Shown: piece by piece, positions 15,133-16,588 of the stretch
How positions within the stretch are numbered: position 1 is the first letter of the stretch
Layout: each line of letters begins with the position of its first letter
Source: Halanaerobiales bacterium
Lineage (GTDB): Bacteria > Bacillota_F > Halanaerobiia > Halanaerobiales > DTU029
Direction: 5' to 3'
DNA: 16,588 bases
Assembly (NCBI GenBank): GCA_016278415.1
Contig: JADQBV010000058.1
Span: 1-16,588 of the forward strand
Position numbers and translations under genes: made by a program
Notes under the pieces: model-generated
Told to the model about the DNA's origin: nothing
Databases searched by the model: none
Seen by the model: only the letters and a program-made list of their open reading frames with translations

Positions 15133-15846
15133 ATGCAATTAAAGGCATATGTGACTGGTGCTGATAGGGGTTTGGGATTTGCCTTAACAAAGATATTGTT
15201 GTCTAATGGCTATAAAGTATATGCTGGAAGATACCTGTCGAATTGGGATAGTTTAGATAAATTAAAAGCTGAGTATAAGGATGCCTTAAAAATAGTATCA
15301 CTTGATGTATCTGATGAAAGATCTGTTGAAAAAGCTGCTAAGGAAATTAAAGAAGATACTAAATCTCTAGATATTTTAATAAATAACGCAGCTATCTATA
15401 TTGACAGAGCAGGTAACATCTTTGAAGAACTGTTTTTTAATGATATGCGAAAAATGTATGAGGTTAATACACTGGGACCTTTGAAAGTGTTACATTCAAT
15501 TATAGATTTGCTAGTTGAAGGTGATAAAAAATTATTAATCAATATATCTTCTGAAGCTGGTAGTATTGGTGATTGTTGGCGAAAAAAGGAGTTTGGCTAT
15601 TCAATGTCCAAGTCTGCTGTAAATATGCAGACTGCTATCTTAGAGAATCACCTAAAAGAATATGATATTAAGGCTTTTGCCTTACATCCTGGTTATATGA
15701 AGAGTTACATGTTAGGGGAAAAGAATATGGATGCTGACATAGAACCAGAGGAATCAGCTGAGAGTATATATAGCTTATTTATTAAAAATCCTATGGAAAA
15801 ATCCGCAATATATTATGATTATAAAGGTAATGAGTTACCTTGGTAG
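15133..15846 (+). CDS. Short-chain dehydrogenase/reductase (SDR) family protein
   Basis: NAD(P)-dependent oxidoreductase with a Rossmann fold, 237 aa. The nucleotide loop is TGADRGLG (8-15), Asp in SLDVSD marks the adenine contact and NNAA (84-87) is the structural motif. Catalytic Ser139/140, Tyr156 and Lys160 are in ISSEAGS and GYSMSKSA. Such enzymes reduce ketones or oxidise secondary alcohols of sugars, polyols or small carbonyls. ATG 15133 is preferred over ATG 15115 because AAAGGAGGG (15118-15126) overlaps the latter frame's first codons and sits about 7 bases from the former. It is the fifth gene of the operon, followed by a VOC-fold gene after 51 bp. Confidence 0.9.
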   Translation: MQLKAYVTGADRGLGFALTKILLSNGYKVYAGRYLSNWDSLDKLKAEYKDALKIVSLDVSDERSVEKAAKEIKEDTKSLDILINNAAIYIDRAGNIFEELFFNDMRKMYEVNTLGPLKVLHSIIDLLVEGDKKLLINISSEAGSIGDCWRKKEFGYSMSKSAVNMQTAILENHLKEYDIKAFALHPGYMKSYMLGEKNMDADIEPEESAESIYSLFIKNPMEKSAIYYDYKGNELPW

Positions 15847-15897
15847 GTTATTTAGCTTAGATATTCAAATAAGTAATTTAAATTCGGAGGTAAAAAT

Positions 15898-16338
15898 ATG
15901 ATCAATTCTGTACATCATTTAGGGGCCGTAGTGGAAGATATGGAGAAAAGCCTAGATTTTTATCTTAATATACTAGGTGCTGAATTGGCCTGGGATTATA
16001 AAGATGGACCACAAGAGGGTCAACAAACAGATATAATCTTTTGTGAAGGAGAAAGTAGTGTTTATGTTGCAGGTATTAATCTTTATGGAACAGTTATAGA
16101 GTTTTTTCAATTTCTTAATAGTGACGTAAAAAGTAAAGATTATTCTAATATAAAGACATTAGGATGGAAACATATTGCTCTTGAAGTTGAAAATATAGAT
16201 GAAATATATGGAAAATTAGTAGATAATGGAGTGGATTTTCTTTTCCCAATACAGACATTACCACATGGTGATCGTATGGTATATTTTAAAGACCCAGATG
16301 GATTAATTTTAGAATTAATTCAACCAAGGAATAACTAG
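15898..16338 (+). CDS. VOC-fold (glyoxalase/dioxygenase superfamily) protein
   Basis: Small metalloenzyme-type protein of 146 aa with two beta-alpha-beta-beta-beta modules. Candidate metal ligands are in the expected places: His7 (VHHLGAVV), Glu68 (GTVIEFFQ), His92 (WKHIALEV) and Glu139 (LILELIQP). With all four ligands it could be a glyoxalase-like isomerase, lyase or epimerase; the family is too broad to name the reaction. The KDPDGLILEL segment is typical. GGAGG ends 7 bases before ATG 15898. It is the last gene of the LacI-linked operon, so it probably acts on the imported compound or a reactive aldehyde formed from it. Confidence 0.88.
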   Translation: MINSVHHLGAVVEDMEKSLDFYLNILGAELAWDYKDGPQEGQQTDIIFCEGESSVYVAGINLYGTVIEFFQFLNSDVKSKDYSNIKTLGWKHIALEVENIDEIYGKLVDNGVDFLFPIQTLPHGDRMVYFKDPDGLILELIQPRNN

Positions 16339-16478
16339 TAGGACAGCAACCATATCTTAAGTTCTTATTATGACGATTATTCAAAGAAGAGGATGTTTGA
16401 TAACACCCATAATAAAAATATGACCTGCTACAATTTCAAAAAAAAATTACTAAAAGATGGCATGAATAAAAAAAAACA

Positions 16479-16513
16479 TTGATATTATAATAATAGTATG
16501 ATATAGTACTATT
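16479..16513 (+). promoter_or_regulatory. Predicted sigma-A promoter at right edge
   Basis: TTGATA (16479-16484), a 17-bp spacer and TATAGT (16502-16507), preceded by an extended -10 TG at 16499-16500. Each box matches consensus at five of six bases. An inverted repeat AATAGT/ACTATT (16492-16497 and 16508-16513) flanks the -10 box and may be an operator. It marks the start of a new transcription unit after the VOC gene. Confidence 0.6.
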
Positions 16514-16574
16514 CGTGGGCATGAAAAAAACAAGAAAGACTTGCTCACAGACAAATTTAGGAGGAATTAATTTA

Positions 16575-16588
16575 ATGATTTACACAGG
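16575..16588 (+). CDS. Start of a downstream gene, truncated by window edge
   Basis: AGGAGG (16559-16564) is followed 10 bases later by ATG ATT TAC ACA, giving MIYT before the window ends. An in-frame ATG at 16521 would extend the frame by 18 codons but has no ribosome site, so 16575 is preferred. A strong promoter lies upstream. Too little is visible to say what it encodes. Confidence 0.5.

Noticed and set aside
16339..16478. Possible small gene between the VOC gene and the right-edge promoter
   Set aside because: All frames are short and interrupted, with no ribosome site; only A-rich intergenic sequence is apparent.

Overview
The window is AT-rich, low-GC Firmicutes-type DNA with strong GGAGG-like ribosome binding sites, several TTG/GTG starts and short Rho-independent terminators. 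Both solute-binding proteins have ordinary signal peptides (cleavage after A-x-A) and no lipobox cysteine. That suits a diderm Firmicute with a periplasm, and Halanaerobiales is my best guess. This lineage call is inference; there is no rRNA or other marker gene here.

Layout. (1) Bases 1-1209, minus strand: a ChvE-type monosaccharide-binding protein followed by the first 24 codons of its ABC ATPase, with an attenuator-like hairpin between them. (2) 1210-1674: divergent intergenic region with a short leader ORF, a 22-bp perfect palindrome and a good phoU promoter. (3) 1675-2325: an orphan phoU. (4) 2326-2766: intergenic, holding a start-less 54-codon coding remnant and an extended -10 promoter. 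(5) 2767-5511: a D-2-hydroxyacid dehydrogenase, an FAD-dependent oxidoreductase and a small unknown protein, closed by a long hairpin. (6) 5610-6788, minus strand: WrbA-type quinone reductase and a ferritin-like di-iron protein, which look like redox or oxygen-stress functions. (7) 7070-8945: a membrane GGDEF-EAL cyclic-di-GMP protein whose N-terminal membrane part is cut off from its apparent start by an in-frame TAG, then a strong terminator. (8) 8972-16338: a LacI-family regulator and a six-gene set encoding a CUT1-type sugar-binding protein, two permeases, an aldehyde dehydrogenase, a short-chain dehydrogenase and a VOC-fold protein. (9) A new promoter and the first codons of another gene at the right edge.

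How the genes work together. Two separate carbohydrate uptake systems flank the window. The LacI unit looks like a complete uptake-plus-oxidation cassette except that it has no ATPase, so it probably shares one encoded elsewhere. Both binding-protein genes are separated from their downstream transporter genes by a hairpin plus T-run, a design that would give more binding protein than membrane components.

No RNA genes, CRISPR arrays or insertion sequences were seen. The points most worth a second look are the amber-interrupted GGDEF-EAL gene, the 8-codon leader ORF that overlaps the ferritin-like start codon, and the unassigned substrate of the LacI-linked operon. I found no convincing evidence of a wholly new type of system.
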